A DNA stretch of 55,821 bases, taken from contig JAFLCL010000026.1 in NCBI GenBank assembly GCA_017303575.1, positions 1 to 55,821 of the forward strand, in the 5' to 3' direction. Under the pieces are notes generated by a model, which ran no database searches, was not told the DNA's origin, and saw only the letters and a program-made list of their open reading frames with translations. The DNA comes from Deltaproteobacteria bacterium. GTDB taxonomy: Bacteria; Myxococcota_A; Polyangia; Polyangiales; Sandaracinaceae. Of this stretch, positions 46,049 through 55,087 are shown in pieces. How positions within the stretch are numbered: position 1 is the first letter of the stretch; each line of letters opens with the position of its first letter. A program made the position numbers and the translations under genes.

Positions 46049-48007
46049 TCACTCCGCGGCGCGCGCCGTCGCCGTCTCGTCGCTCGCGAGCTGATCGAGC
46101 ACGCGCTGTCCACGCGTCTGGATCTCGTCGAGCAAGAAGCGACAGCGCGGCTCCGCGCGCTCGAGCCATGCCTCGAGGATCTCGCCGCGCGCAGCGTCCG
46201 TCGCGCGCTGCTCGAGCAGCACCTCGGCGATCATGACGTCGCACAGGATGCGCGTGAGGCGCTCGGCGTGGAGCATCGCGAACGCGAAGTCACGCTTGGG
46301 GTTCCAGTTCTTGGAGAGCGAGCTCACCCACGCGCCGATCGGCTGATCACGCACCGAGCGCAGCTTGTCGCCCGCGGTGCGGACGATGAGCAATCGGGTC
46401 GCGTCGTCTGCCGCGATCTGGAGGCGCGCCACGCGACGCTCGAGCGCGTCGCGCGACGAGAGCGCTCGCACCCGCGCGTCGGCGCTGCGCTGCACGAAGC
46501 CACGCGGGTTCTTCATCACCGCGCCGAGCGTGTCCTTCATCGCCATGAGGCTCTGGATCTGGCTCGTGCCCTCGTAGATCGGCATCACGAGCGCGTCGCG
46601 CAGGAGCTTCTCGGCGCCGTACTCCGTCGTGTAGCCGACGCCGCCGTGGATCTGGATGCAGCGTCGCGCCATCTCCACGGCCTTCTCCGCCGCGAGGTAC
46701 TTGAGCAGAGGCGTCGCGCGACGCGCCTTCTTGCGGTGACGACGGATCGTGCGCGCGAGCTCGGTGTCCACGCTCTGACCGGTCTGCTCGCGCACCCGCC
46801 GACGCAGATCGAGCTTCTGCCCCATCTCTTCGTGGAACGTCGCGTACGCCGCGAGGGCGCGGAGGCCGCGCACGTCGGTGCGCATCTCGTCGAGGTAGTC
46901 CGCGATCATCTCGTGGCGATCGATGGTCTTGCCCATCGAGGTGCGCTCGCGGGCGTAGCCCTCGGCCAGGCGGATCGAGGCCTCGCACAGGCCGATGCAC
47001 TCGAAGCCCACGCCCACGCGCGCCCCGTTCATGAGGAGCAGCATGTACTCGAAGCCCTGGCCTCGTTCGCCGATGAGGTGCGCGGGCGCGTCGTCGAACG
47101 ACAGCGCCGCTGTCACCGACGCGTGGTGACCGAGCTTCTCCTCCACGCGATCGAGGCTGACGATGCGGCGTCGCGTTCCGTCCGGCAGATCCTCGTAGGT
47201 CGGCACGAGGAACATCGAGAGACCCTGGAGGCCCGCCATCGGGTCGTCCGTCGCCGCGCTCCGCTCCGCTCCGACGGTCTCGGTTCGCGCGATGACGAAG
47301 TGGTATTTGCCGTGGCCCGAGGTGATGAAGATCTTCTGGCCCGTCACGCGCCAGACGCCGTCGCTGCCGAGCACGCCTCTGGCGCGCAGCTTGGCCATGT
47401 CGCTGCCTGCGTCCGGCTCGGTGATGTCCATGCAGCCCCACGCCTCGCCCGCGACGATCTCGCGGATCTCCTTCTCGAAGCGGGTCTTCGTGATGCGGCC
47501 GGCCGCATCGAGCGTGGTCGAGCCCTCGCGCATCGAGAAGAGCAGCATCGCGAGCGCCATGCCGCCGTGGAACCCGTGGTGCGCCATCACCGACACGTCG
47601 GCGCGCGCGAGGACCTCGCTCGTGAGGTAGTAGAGCGCCATCGGCGCGTTCATCCCGCCGAGCTCGCGGGGAAGACAGAGGCCGTGCAGCTCCATCTGAG
47701 ACACGGCGCGCGACACAGCCTCGAGGCGCGGCGGAAAGCGCGCCTCACCGTTCTCGAAGATCACGCCCGCGCGATCGATCTCCGCGGCGTGCGGCGCGAT
47801 GGTGTTGCCCGCGAGCTCGCCGATGGCGCGCGCGATGTCGCCGAACAGCTCCTTGGCTTCGGCCGTGGTCTTGGGGGCGTCGGGATCCTTCGGCGCGTAC
47901 GGCCCCTCGAGCGGCACGTGCTCGGTGACGCGCACGAGCGCGTCCCAGTCGAGGCCTCTCGTGAAGTACCAACGAAGGTCGGCGTTGTCCTCGAAGAAGC
48001 TCGCCAT
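46049..48007 (-). CDS. Acyl-CoA dehydrogenase, long form with C-terminal extension
   Basis: A 652-residue FAD enzyme oxidising acyl-CoA to enoyl-CoA. The acyl-CoA dehydrogenase core includes WGCMDITEPDAGSDMAKLR, GQKIFITSGHGKYHF, GARVGVGFECIGLCEASI and IQIHGGVGYTTEYGAEKLLRD, with the catalytic base region MPIYEGTSQIQ (Glu). The last 130 residues are a helical extension seen in larger bacterial forms. It is followed by the carboxylase genes, so a CoA-ester degradation pathway is likely. ATG at 48007 starts at MASFFEDNADLRWYF. Confidence 0.92.
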   Translation of the reverse strand: MASFFEDNADLRWYFTRGLDWDALVRVTEHVPLEGPYAPKDPDAPKTTAEAKELFGDIARAIGELAGNTIAPHAAEIDRAGVIFENGEARFPPRLEAVSRAVSQMELHGLCLPRELGGMNAPMALYYLTSEVLARADVSVMAHHGFHGGMALAMLLFSMREGSTTLDAAGRITKTRFEKEIREIVAGEAWGCMDITEPDAGSDMAKLRARGVLGSDGVWRVTGQKIFITSGHGKYHFVIARTETVGAERSAATDDPMAGLQGLSMFLVPTYEDLPDGTRRRIVSLDRVEEKLGHHASVTAALSFDDAPAHLIGERGQGFEYMLLLMNGARVGVGFECIGLCEASIRLAEGYARERTSMGKTIDRHEMIADYLDEMRTDVRGLRALAAYATFHEEMGQKLDLRRRVREQTGQSVDTELARTIRRHRKKARRATPLLKYLAAEKAVEMARRCIQIHGGVGYTTEYGAEKLLRDALVMPIYEGTSQIQSLMAMKDTLGAVMKNPRGFVQRSADARVRALSSRDALERRVARLQIAADDATRLLIVRTAGDKLRSVRDQPIGAWVSSLSKNWNPKRDFAFAMLHAERLTRILCDVMIAEVLLEQRATDAARGEILEAWLERAEPRCRFLLDEIQTRGQRVLDQLASDETATARAAE

Positions 48008-48041
48008 GCCCCACTCCTCTCGCGCCCGTGGGCGCTCGCGA

Positions 48042-48521
48042 TCAGAGACCGGTGTCGACGCAGCGATAGAGCGGGACGCCGTCGAGCGTCGTCACGGGCG
48101 TGCTGCGATCACACGTGCGCGAGACACCCTCGCAGTCCGCCACCGTCTGACAGAGATCGACGCACACGCCGTTCGTCTCCGCCGTGCTCGTACGAAAGCA
48201 CGTGAAGCCCACCGAGCAGAAGGACGCGTCCGCGCACGTGCGTCCATCGCTCGAGCTGCCCGAGCTCGAGCGGCACTCCGGCGGTGCATCGACGCTCGCC
48301 CCCGAGATGCGGAACGAGCACGACTGGTTGAGCGACTCGTCGCCGCAGCGCGCGCGGAGGATGCTGCAGGAAGGGCCCTGCCCCACGTTGGGCTCGCGCG
48401 TGACGGGCGGCGTGACCTCGATGGGGCCACACACCTCGCCGCTGCGACAGACTCTGTCGAAGTCGTAGTTGCACGCGAAGAGCGTGAGCGATGCGAGCCC
48501 GATCGCGAGCGAGGAGCGCAT
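48042..48521 (-). CDS. Small Cys-rich lipoprotein
   Basis: A 159-residue lipoprotein: signal LAIGLASLTLFAC (lipobox), then Asp/Cys-rich mature region with about 15 Cys (CSILRARCGDESLNQSC, CSVGFTCFRTSTAETNGVC). ATG overlaps the previous gene's stop by one base (TGATG). The function is unknown. It is expected at the membrane surface. Next downstream is the acyl-CoA dehydrogenase gene, 34 bases away. Confidence 0.75.
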   Translation of the reverse strand: MRSSLAIGLASLTLFACNYDFDRVCRSGEVCGPIEVTPPVTREPNVGQGPSCSILRARCGDESLNQSCSFRISGASVDAPPECRSSSGSSSDGRTCADASFCSVGFTCFRTSTAETNGVCVDLCQTVADCEGVSRTCDRSTPVTTLDGVPLYRCVDTGL

Positions 48522-49369
48522 CAGAACGTCCCCCGCAGGCGCAGGCTCCCCGGCCCGAGATCGACGTACACGCGCGTGCCCCCCGAGCTTCCTTCGACGG
48601 CGAAGGAGATCGCCGTCGCAGCACCGAGCAGGGCGGTCGTGACGAGGAGGACGTTGGTGACCGTCGCGCTCACGTGCGCGGACGAGTCGGCGATCTCGTC
48701 CTCCGAGCATCCACCGTTGTCCTCACAGAAGAGGCGCAGCTGATCGAAGGTGGACTGGCCGTCGAGGTACACGCCGATCGCGGCGCCCGCGCTCGCGAGC
48801 GTGCCGATCAACAAGAACCAGCTGACGACGATCTCGGGGCCGACCTCTTCGACACGCGGACCGCCGTCGACCCGCACGACGGGACGTCCCTCACCGACGA
48901 CGACGCTCTCGAAGCCACCATCGAGCGGCATGAGCTGCATCACGGGCGCCGTCGGCGACATGCCCGTCGCGAGCGCGGGACTTGCCGACTCGGGATCGCT
49001 CGCGAGCTCGGCGATGCGGCCCTCGACCTCGTCGCGGTTCGGCGCGGAGGGAGAGGCCTCGAGGTAGGCCCGGTACACCGAGAGCGCTGCGTCGAAGCGC
49101 TCGAGTCGATCGAGACACAGCGCCTGGTTGTAGAGCAGTGACGCCGGGCCGCCCGCTTCACGCGCGCGGTAGAACGCCTCCGCAGCGTCCTCGTAGCGAC
49201 CTGCTTCGTGGGCACGTCGGCCTTCGTCGAAGAGCGGACGCCACGCTGCGCCGTCGTCGGTGCTCGTTCCGCCGCCTCCACCGCCGCCTGCGCGCGGGGG
49301 CACCGCGAGCGCTACCGAGGTGGACAGGGTGATCAGGATCAACGCGAGAAGCGCGAAGAGGCGCTGCAT
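48521..49369 (-). CDS. Envelope TPR protein with membrane helices
   Basis: A 282-residue protein with signal peptide (LFALLALILITLSTSVALA), a glycine stretch, and two or three tetratricopeptide-like repeats (residues about 40-115: FDEGRRAHEAGRYEDAAEAFYRAREA, ALCLDRLERFDAALSVYRAYLEA). It then has two membrane helices (residues about 185-205 and 235-255). It is coupled to the small lipoprotein downstream. An assembly or scaffolding role in the envelope is a guess. Confidence 0.72.
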   Translation of the reverse strand: MQRLFALLALILITLSTSVALAVPPRAGGGGGGGTSTDDGAAWRPLFDEGRRAHEAGRYEDAAEAFYRAREAGGPASLLYNQALCLDRLERFDAALSVYRAYLEASPSAPNRDEVEGRIAELASDPESASPALATGMSPTAPVMQLMPLDGGFESVVVGEGRPVVRVDGGPRVEEVGPEIVVSWFLLIGTLASAGAAIGVYLDGQSTFDQLRLFCEDNGGCSEDEIADSSAHVSATVTNVLLVTTALLGAATAISFAVEGSSGGTRVYVDLGPGSLRLRGTF

Positions 49370-49427
49370 GGGCGGGCATCGTAGACGTTTCGGCGCCCGC
49401 GAGCACCAGGGCCAGACCTCGCGAGCG

Positions 49428-50870
49428 TCAATAGCGAGGATCGTCGCGCGTGACGTCGTAGCCGGTCGTGGCGCCGGGTGGGTGAAGGCCTTCGGCGTCG
49501 CAGGTCAGCGCGCCCGTCGCCGCGTCGACGTGCGTCGTGACGTCGACGACGCGCCACATCGCGCCGATGCCCATGTCGCCCGAGCGTCCCTCGAAGCGCG
49601 GGACGACGTCGGGCTCGGCGCCGTACGTCGCGACGCGTCGCCCGTCGCAGTAGACGTTGACGACGGGGCGCGAGATCAGGCCGGACCAGTTCTGGATCAT
49701 CACGCGGAACGTCTCGCCATCGTTGGGCGCGTCCACGTTGATGTTCTCGGGGAGGCCGATGCCCTCGCTGAGGTTGTTGTCGATGTCGAGGCGCGGGTTT
49801 CCGCAGAAGCCGAGCGCGCGCCACTGATCGCCTTGCGGGCCATCGACGCACGCCGAGAGATCGCTGTTCGCATAGCCCCAGTCGGCGCGGAGGTAGCCAT
49901 CGCCGCGGATGCTCGCCTCGCAGTTGGCCCAGCTGCACGCGCGCGGCGTGGGACGGAACGTGTCGCTCACCGTGAGGTACCAGGGAACGCCGGTGCTCTC
50001 GCGCTGGAGGAAGAGATCGAGGTCCTGCGTCTCGCTCTCCGGGTAACACATCTCGATGCGCAGGCCCGCGGCCGCGACGTGCACGACCCACGTGCACGAG
50101 AGCATCGTGCCCTCGAGCGTCACGACCTCCATCGTCACGGTGTAGTCGCCGCTCAGGCGCGGGGTGAAGGTCGCGTTCTCGCTCGTGGCGTCGCGCAGAT
50201 CGAAGCTGCGCAGCCGCGGCGCGAGCGTGTCGCAGGGGCCGCCGCGCACGGTCCAACGCCAGCCGCGCGCCATGCCCGGATAGAACTCGCGACCCCGGAG
50301 CTGGTAGTCGGCGAACGGCACAGTGTCGGGCGTACGCGGATCGCCAGGGCTCGGACAGTCGATCGGACAGTCGTTCTGCGAGCTACAGCCGTCGCAGAGG
50401 TTGTCGCGGCCATCACACACGTCGCGCGAGGGCGCGATGCCACCGCGGCACTCGCCCCACTGGCGCGTCATCTCGCAGGTCTGCGTTCCGTCGGCGCACG
50501 CGCCCACACCACGACGTCCCGGCGGTCCAGCGAAGCAGTCCTGCACGGAGCCGGGCTCGCAGTCACAGCCTTCGTCCACGCGGCCGTCGCAGTCGGTGTC
50601 ACTGCCTTCACAACGCTCGGTGGCTTCGCAGCCGTCGGGGTTGGGGATGCAGCCGCGGTCGGGCGTGAACGCGTCGGTGCCCACGTCGATGCCCGCATCG
50701 CGACCCACGTCGGGCGGTGCGTCGAAGCTCGCGTCGCGGCCGCCATCGCGCGCGGCGTCGAGGCCAGGCCCTGCGTCGTGCTCGGCGATCCCATCGAGCG
50801 CGGTCTTGGCGCCGCAGCCCGCCACGGAGATCACGAGGAGCGCGAGCGCGAGCGATCGCCGTGCGCTCAC
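49428..50870 (-). CDS. MopE-like Cys-rich lipoprotein
   Basis: A 480-residue lipoprotein: signal LALALLVISVAGC, Asp-Ala-Gly-rich linker (DAGPGLDAARDGGRDAS), then a MopE-like double motif CEGSDTDCDGRVDEGCDC and CDGRDNLCDGCSSQNDC, followed by two beta-sandwich-like regions (residues about 200-460). MopE motifs are reported in metal-binding surface proteins. The GTG start overlaps the purD stop by four bases, so it is translationally coupled to a purine gene, which is unusual. ATG-free alternatives upstream would run into purD. Confidence 0.78.
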   Translation of the reverse strand: MSARRSLALALLVISVAGCGAKTALDGIAEHDAGPGLDAARDGGRDASFDAPPDVGRDAGIDVGTDAFTPDRGCIPNPDGCEATERCEGSDTDCDGRVDEGCDCEPGSVQDCFAGPPGRRGVGACADGTQTCEMTRQWGECRGGIAPSRDVCDGRDNLCDGCSSQNDCPIDCPSPGDPRTPDTVPFADYQLRGREFYPGMARGWRWTVRGGPCDTLAPRLRSFDLRDATSENATFTPRLSGDYTVTMEVVTLEGTMLSCTWVVHVAAAGLRIEMCYPESETQDLDLFLQRESTGVPWYLTVSDTFRPTPRACSWANCEASIRGDGYLRADWGYANSDLSACVDGPQGDQWRALGFCGNPRLDIDNNLSEGIGLPENINVDAPNDGETFRVMIQNWSGLISRPVVNVYCDGRRVATYGAEPDVVPRFEGRSGDMGIGAMWRVVDVTTHVDAATGALTCDAEGLHPPGATTGYDVTRDDPRY

Positions 50871-52150
50871 GAGGAGCCCCGTGCTTGCCAGCCGATGTCG
50901 CGACGCAGCTGCATCCCTTCGAAGTGCACGCGGTCGCACGCGGCGTACGCGCGCGAGGCCGCCTCGTCGAGCGAGCTACCGACCGCGGTGATCGCGAGCA
51001 CGCGACCGCCCGCGACCTCGATCGCTCCACCGCGCTCGCGCGTGCCGGCGTGGAACGCGACCACACCGGGTGCGTCCTCGATCGCGTCGAGCCCGTGGAT
51101 GCGCGCACCCTTCGTCGGCGCGGTGGGATAGCCCTCGGCCGCGAGGACCACGGCCAGCGCGTGCGGCGCTTCCCACGACGGCATCACGCCCGTGAGATCC
51201 CCGCGCGCCGATGCCTCGAAGAGCGGCAGCACATCGCCCTTCCAGCGCGCCATCAGCACCTCCGTCTCGGGATCGCCGAAGCGCACGTTGAACTCGAGGA
51301 CCGCGGGCGCGCCGTCCACGATCATGATCCCGACGAACAGAGCGCCCCGGAATGGCGTGCCGCGCGCGGTCATGGTCGCGAGCACGGGCTCGACCACGCG
51401 CGAGAGGATCGCGCGCTCGATCGTCGCGGTGACGACGGGCGGCGGCGAGTACGCGCCCATGCCACCGGTGTTGGGGCCCTGATCGCCGTCACGCAGGCGC
51501 TTGTGATCCTGCGCGGCCGCGAGCGGCACGTAGCGCGTGCCGTCGCACACGACGTGGTAGCTGACCTCGGGGCCGAGCAGACACTCCTCGATCACCACAC
51601 GCGCGCCCGCCTCGCCGTGGATGCGCTCGCGCATCATCACACGGACGGCCTCGAGCGCCTCGTCCGTGTCCTTCGCGACGACCACGCCCTTGCCCGCGCA
51701 GAGGCCATCGGCCTTCACGACGAGCGGGCGGTTCGCCTCGCGCACGTAGGCCTCGGCCGCGTCGGCGTCGTCGAACACGGCGAAGCCCGCGGTCGGCACG
51801 TTCGCCTCGCGCATGATCTCCTTCGCGAACGCCTTCGATCCTTCGAGGCGCGCGGCCTCGCGCGAGGGACCGAAGGCCGCGATGCCGGCCTCGTTCAGTG
51901 CGTCGACGAGGCCCACCACCAGCGGCGCCTCGGGCCCCACCACGACGAGAGACACCTGCTCACCACGCGCGAGCGCGACGATGCCCCTCACGTCGTCGGC
52001 GGCCGTCGCCACACAGCGCGCGATCCCTGCGATCCCCGCGTTGCCCGGCGCGACGATCACCTCGTGCACCGAAGGCGACTGCGCGAGCTTCCACGCGAGC
52101 GCGTGCTCTCGAGCGCCCGAACCGACGACGAGGACCTTCTTGCCGGTCAT
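50867..52150 (-). CDS. purD: Phosphoribosylamine-glycine ligase
   Basis: A 427-residue ATP-grasp enzyme of purine synthesis. Evidence: VLVVGSGAREHALAWKLAQ start, VGPEAPLVVGLVDALNEAG, GKGVVVAKD, GGMGAYSPPPVVT, and EFNVRFGDPETEVLM. Length is normal. Its ATG is one base past the purH stop, so purH-purD form an operon. The stop overlaps the next lipoprotein start. Confidence 0.96.
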   Translation of the reverse strand: MTGKKVLVVGSGAREHALAWKLAQSPSVHEVIVAPGNAGIAGIARCVATAADDVRGIVALARGEQVSLVVVGPEAPLVVGLVDALNEAGIAAFGPSREAARLEGSKAFAKEIMREANVPTAGFAVFDDADAAEAYVREANRPLVVKADGLCAGKGVVVAKDTDEALEAVRVMMRERIHGEAGARVVIEECLLGPEVSYHVVCDGTRYVPLAAAQDHKRLRDGDQGPNTGGMGAYSPPPVVTATIERAILSRVVEPVLATMTARGTPFRGALFVGIMIVDGAPAVLEFNVRFGDPETEVLMARWKGDVLPLFEASARGDLTGVMPSWEAPHALAVVLAAEGYPTAPTKGARIHGLDAIEDAPGVVAFHAGTRERGGAIEVAGGRVLAITAVGSSLDEAASRAYAACDRVHFEGMQLRRDIGWQARGSS

Positions 52151-52151
52151 C

Positions 52152-53726
52152 TCAATGCCGGAAGTGGCGGAAGCCGGTGAACATCATCGCGAGGCCGAGC
52201 TCGTCGGCGCGCGCGATCACCTCGGGATCCTTCACCGAGCCGCCGGGCTGCACGATCGCCTTGGCGCCTGCGGCCGCAGCGGCCTCGACGCCGTCGGGGA
52301 AGGGAAAGAACGCGTCCGACGAGAGCACCGAGCCGGCCGCCAGATCGCCTGCCTTCTGCGCCGCGATCTGCACGCTCACCACGCGCGACATCTGTCCTGC
52401 GCCCACGCCCACGGTCACGCCGTGCGTCCCGTCGTAGGTGCGCGCGAGGATGATCGCGTTGGACTTCACGTGCTTGCCCACGCGCCACGCGAAGTCGAGC
52501 GCGACGCGCTCCTCGTTCGTCGGCTGGCGCTTGGTGACGACGCGCGCGTTCGCGACCTCCTTGGCCCCGCTCGCGTCGCGATCCTGCACGACGAAGCCGC
52601 CACCGATCTTCTTGGCCACGAGCTCCGCGTGATCGGCGGGCAGCCAGTCGCCGGTGGCGAGCAGGCGGAGGTTCTTCTTGGTCCGGAGCACCTCGAGCGC
52701 CTCGTCGGAGAACGAGGGCGCGATCACGCACTCGAGGAACGTCTCGACGAGCAGCACGGCCGTGTCGCGATCGACCTTGCGGTTGAGCGCGACGATGCCG
52801 CCAAACGCCGAGAGCGCGTCGGCCTCTCTCGCGCGCTTGTACGCGTCCGCGAGCGTGGCCGAGGTGGCCGTGCCGCACGGGTTGGTGTGCTTCACCACGA
52901 CGGCACAGGGAAGATCGTGCTCGCGCACCGCCTCGAGGGCCGCGTCGCAGTCGACGAGGTTGTTGAACGAGAGCTCCTTGCCTCCGGCGCCCAGCGACTC
53001 CGCGCGCGCGAGCGAGCCCTTGGGCGCGTCGCGCTCCACGTAGAAGGCGCCCGACTGGTGCGGGTTCTCGCCGTAGCGGAGGCCGTAGGCGCGCTCGAGA
53101 GAGAAGGTGAGGGTGCCGGGGAAGCGGGTGCGCGCGCCGCCGCCCTCGAGCGAGGTCATGTAGCCCGCGATCGCACCGTCGTACGCGGCGGTGTGCGAGA
53201 AGGCCTTGGCCGCCAGGCGTGCGCGCAGATCGAGCGACGGGCCCTCGTCCGAGCGCGCCGCGGTGATCACCTCGTCGTAGTCCTTGGGATCCACGACGAC
53301 GGTGACCCGCGCGTGGTTTTTGGCGGCGCTGCGGATCATCGAGGGCCCACCGATGTCGATGTTCTCGATGATCTCGTCGTGCGGCGCGCCGCGCGCGACC
53401 GTGGCCTCGAACGGGTAGAGGTTCACGATCACGAGATCGATCGGCGTGCCCCCGAGCTCCGTGAGCTGCGTGCGATCGCCGATCGTGTCGCGCATGAGGA
53501 TGCCGCCGTGGACGCGCGGATGCAGGGTCTTGACGCGTCCATCCATCACCTCGGGCGAGCCGGTGTACTCCGCGACGTCGACCACGGGGATCTCTGCCCC
53601 CCGCAGCGCCTTGGCGGTGCCGCCGGTCGAGAGGATCTCCACGCCGAGCTCCGAGAGCTGACGGCAGAGATCGACGATCCCGCGCTTCTCCGAGACCGAC
53701 ACCAGCGCACGTGCGAATCGGGCCAT
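52152..53726 (-). CDS. purH: Bifunctional AICAR transformylase/IMP cyclohydrolase
   Basis: A 524-residue bifunctional enzyme doing the last two steps of IMP synthesis. The N-terminal IMPCH domain holds [33 protein letters not shown] and [18 protein letters not shown]. The C-terminal AICARFT domain holds the [21 protein letters not shown] and [32 protein letters not shown] (as consecutive blocks). ATG 53726 is preceded by GAGGTG about eight bases away. It starts the long minus-strand run to 37618. Extra in-frame residues upstream overlap the divergent gene region and are not needed. Confidence 0.96.
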   Translation of the reverse strand: MARFARALVSVSEKRGIVDLCRQLSELGVEILSTGGTAKALRGAEIPVVDVAEYTGSPEVMDGRVKTLHPRVHGGILMRDTIGDRTQLTELGGTPIDLVIVNLYPFEATVARGAPHDEIIENIDIGGPSMIRSAAKNHARVTVVVDPKDYDEVITAARSDEGPSLDLRARLAAKAFSHTAAYDGAIAGYMTSLEGGGARTRFPGTLTFSLERAYGLRYGENPHQSGAFYVERDAPKGSLARAESLGAGGKELSFNNLVDCDAALEAVREHDLPCAVVVKHTNPCGTATSATLADAYKRAREADALSAFGGIVALNRKVDRDTAVLLVETFLECVIAPSFSDEALEVLRTKKNLRLLATGDWLPADHAELVAKKIGGGFVVQDRDASGAKEVANARVVTKRQPTNEERVALDFAWRVGKHVKSNAIILARTYDGTHGVTVGVGAGQMSRVVSVQIAAQKAGDLAAGSVLSSDAFFPFPDGVEAAAAAGAKAIVQPGGSVKDPEVIARADELGLAMMFTGFRHFRH

Positions 53727-53865
53727 CGAACACCTCACGTGGGCTCCGGAGACGGCCCGGAGCGACTGCGCCGCGCCCTTACCGGTCGCCGCTTTCGACG
53801 TCAACTGCGTCCCCCGGCTCGTACGCCTTCGCGACGAAGTTTTCGCGCGCCGTCGCGTTCGTGCG

Positions 53866-54348
53866 ATGCTGCCCCGCGTGGTAGGCGGCGCACAGCTCCC
53901 CTGCGAGGCCTTCGTCCTCGCGATCGTCGCAGAGGATCCGGTCGGCTCGGGCTCCTCCGTGGGCTCGGGGGAGCCTGCGTCCGAAGGCGCGGCGACGGCC
54001 CCAGGCACCGCGACGGCCCCAGGGACCGCCACGCGCTGGCACGCGCACCTCTTGATCGTCTCGGACGGCTTCGTGGTGAAGGCCCGGTCCGAGGTGGGCG
54101 AAGACGAGATCCGCGGCTTCGGCGCACAGGTCGTCGAGCTCTGCACCGGACGCCGCAACGAGCTGTCGTTCCTCACCAGCTCGGGTCACCTCTACGTGTC
54201 CCTCACGCGCCGGCCGCGCGGAGAGATCGGCGTCGCGGGTCACCTCGTGCGTGATGCCGAGGGGCTCTTGTCGGCGTTCCACACGCGCACCGATCTGCCG
54301 TCGCTCGAGAGCTTCGGCGACGCGCTTCGCTCCTTCCCCTACGCCTGA
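53866..54348 (+). CDS. Hypothetical protein with Ala-Thr-Ala-Pro-Gly tandem repeat
   Basis: A 160-residue protein I do not recognise. Residues about 28-56 are a Gly/Ser/Ala/Thr-rich linker, part of it encoded by an 18-bp tandem repeat (53992-54009 and 54010-54027, one mismatch). The C-terminal 100 residues are a compact alpha/beta domain (WHAHLLIVSDGFVVKARS, ELSFLTSSGHLYVSLTR). No signal peptide is visible. ATG 53866 is chosen; the 138-base divergent gap to purH presumably holds both promoters. DedA follows 35 bases later, so the two may be cotranscribed. Confidence 0.6.
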   Translation: MLPRVVGGAQLPCEAFVLAIVAEDPVGSGSSVGSGEPASEGAATAPGTATAPGTATRWHAHLLIVSDGFVVKARSEVGEDEIRGFGAQVVELCTGRRNELSFLTSSGHLYVSLTRRPRGEIGVAGHLVRDAEGLLSAFHTRTDLPSLESFGDALRSFPYA

Positions 54349-54383
54349 CGCGAGCCGACGCGCTCTGCTAACACCGCGTCAGC

Positions 54384-55055
54384 GTGGTCGAAGCCGGCAT
54401 CCAGTTCTTCCTCGAGCAAGGCTCCTACGGGCTGATGTTCGCGTGGATCATCGCCGCCGGACTCGGGCTGCCGCTGCCCGAGGACGTCGCGATGATCTCG
54501 GGCGCGATCCTCGCGCAGCGGGGCGTGACCAACCTCTGGGCCACGGTGGCGGTGCTGAGCGTCTCGGTCCTGCTCGGCGACACGATCCTCTACTTCATCG
54601 CGAGGCGCATCGGCCCCGCGATCTACGAGCGCAAGTTCATCCAGCGGGTGATGCCGCCCGAGCGCCGCACCTATGTCGAGGGTCTGATCGCGAAGTACGG
54701 CTCGCTCGTGGTCTTCGGGGCGCGCCACGTCGCAGGCTTGCGCGGCGCCATCTTCGCGATGTGCGCGATCCACGGCATCAGCTACCCGCGCTTCATCCTC
54801 GCCGACGCAGCCGCCCTCGCGATCTCGCTGCCGGTGTTCATGGCGATCGGCTGGCTCTTCTCGGACAGCGTCGATCGTGTGGCGGACAACGCTGCGACGT
54901 TCGAGCAGTACGTGATGCTCGCCATCGGCGGGATCGTGCTCCTCATCGGCGTGGTGCATCTCGTGCGCACGGGCCTCAAGCGATGGCGCGAGCGCGGCGC
55001 CGCGGCCTCGCCCAAGTCCGTCGAGCCCGTCGCGACCAGCGAAGACGCCGGTTGA
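54384..55055 (+). CDS. DedA-family membrane protein
   Basis: A 223-residue DedA/SNARE-associated-fold membrane protein, implicated in lipid flipping and membrane homeostasis. Motifs: GLGLPLPEDVAMISGAILA near residue 27, GDTILYFIARRIG, and FGARHVAGLRGAIFAMCAI followed by the ISYPRFILADAAALAIS helix. About four to five membrane helices. The GTG start is the first in-frame codon before the family-conserved N-terminus. Charged C-terminal tail of about 25 residues. Confidence 0.88.
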   Translation: MVEAGIQFFLEQGSYGLMFAWIIAAGLGLPLPEDVAMISGAILAQRGVTNLWATVAVLSVSVLLGDTILYFIARRIGPAIYERKFIQRVMPPERRTYVEGLIAKYGSLVVFGARHVAGLRGAIFAMCAIHGISYPRFILADAAALAISLPVFMAIGWLFSDSVDRVADNAATFEQYVMLAIGGIVLLIGVVHLVRTGLKRWRERGAAASPKSVEPVATSEDAG

Positions 55056-55087
55056 AACGGCGAGCGGTTCGGGCATACACCGCCGCC

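Noticed and set aside
46028..48205. 725-residue plus-strand frame over the acyl-CoA dehydrogenase
   Set aside because: Antisense shadow without motifs; the minus-strand dehydrogenase has all family signatures.
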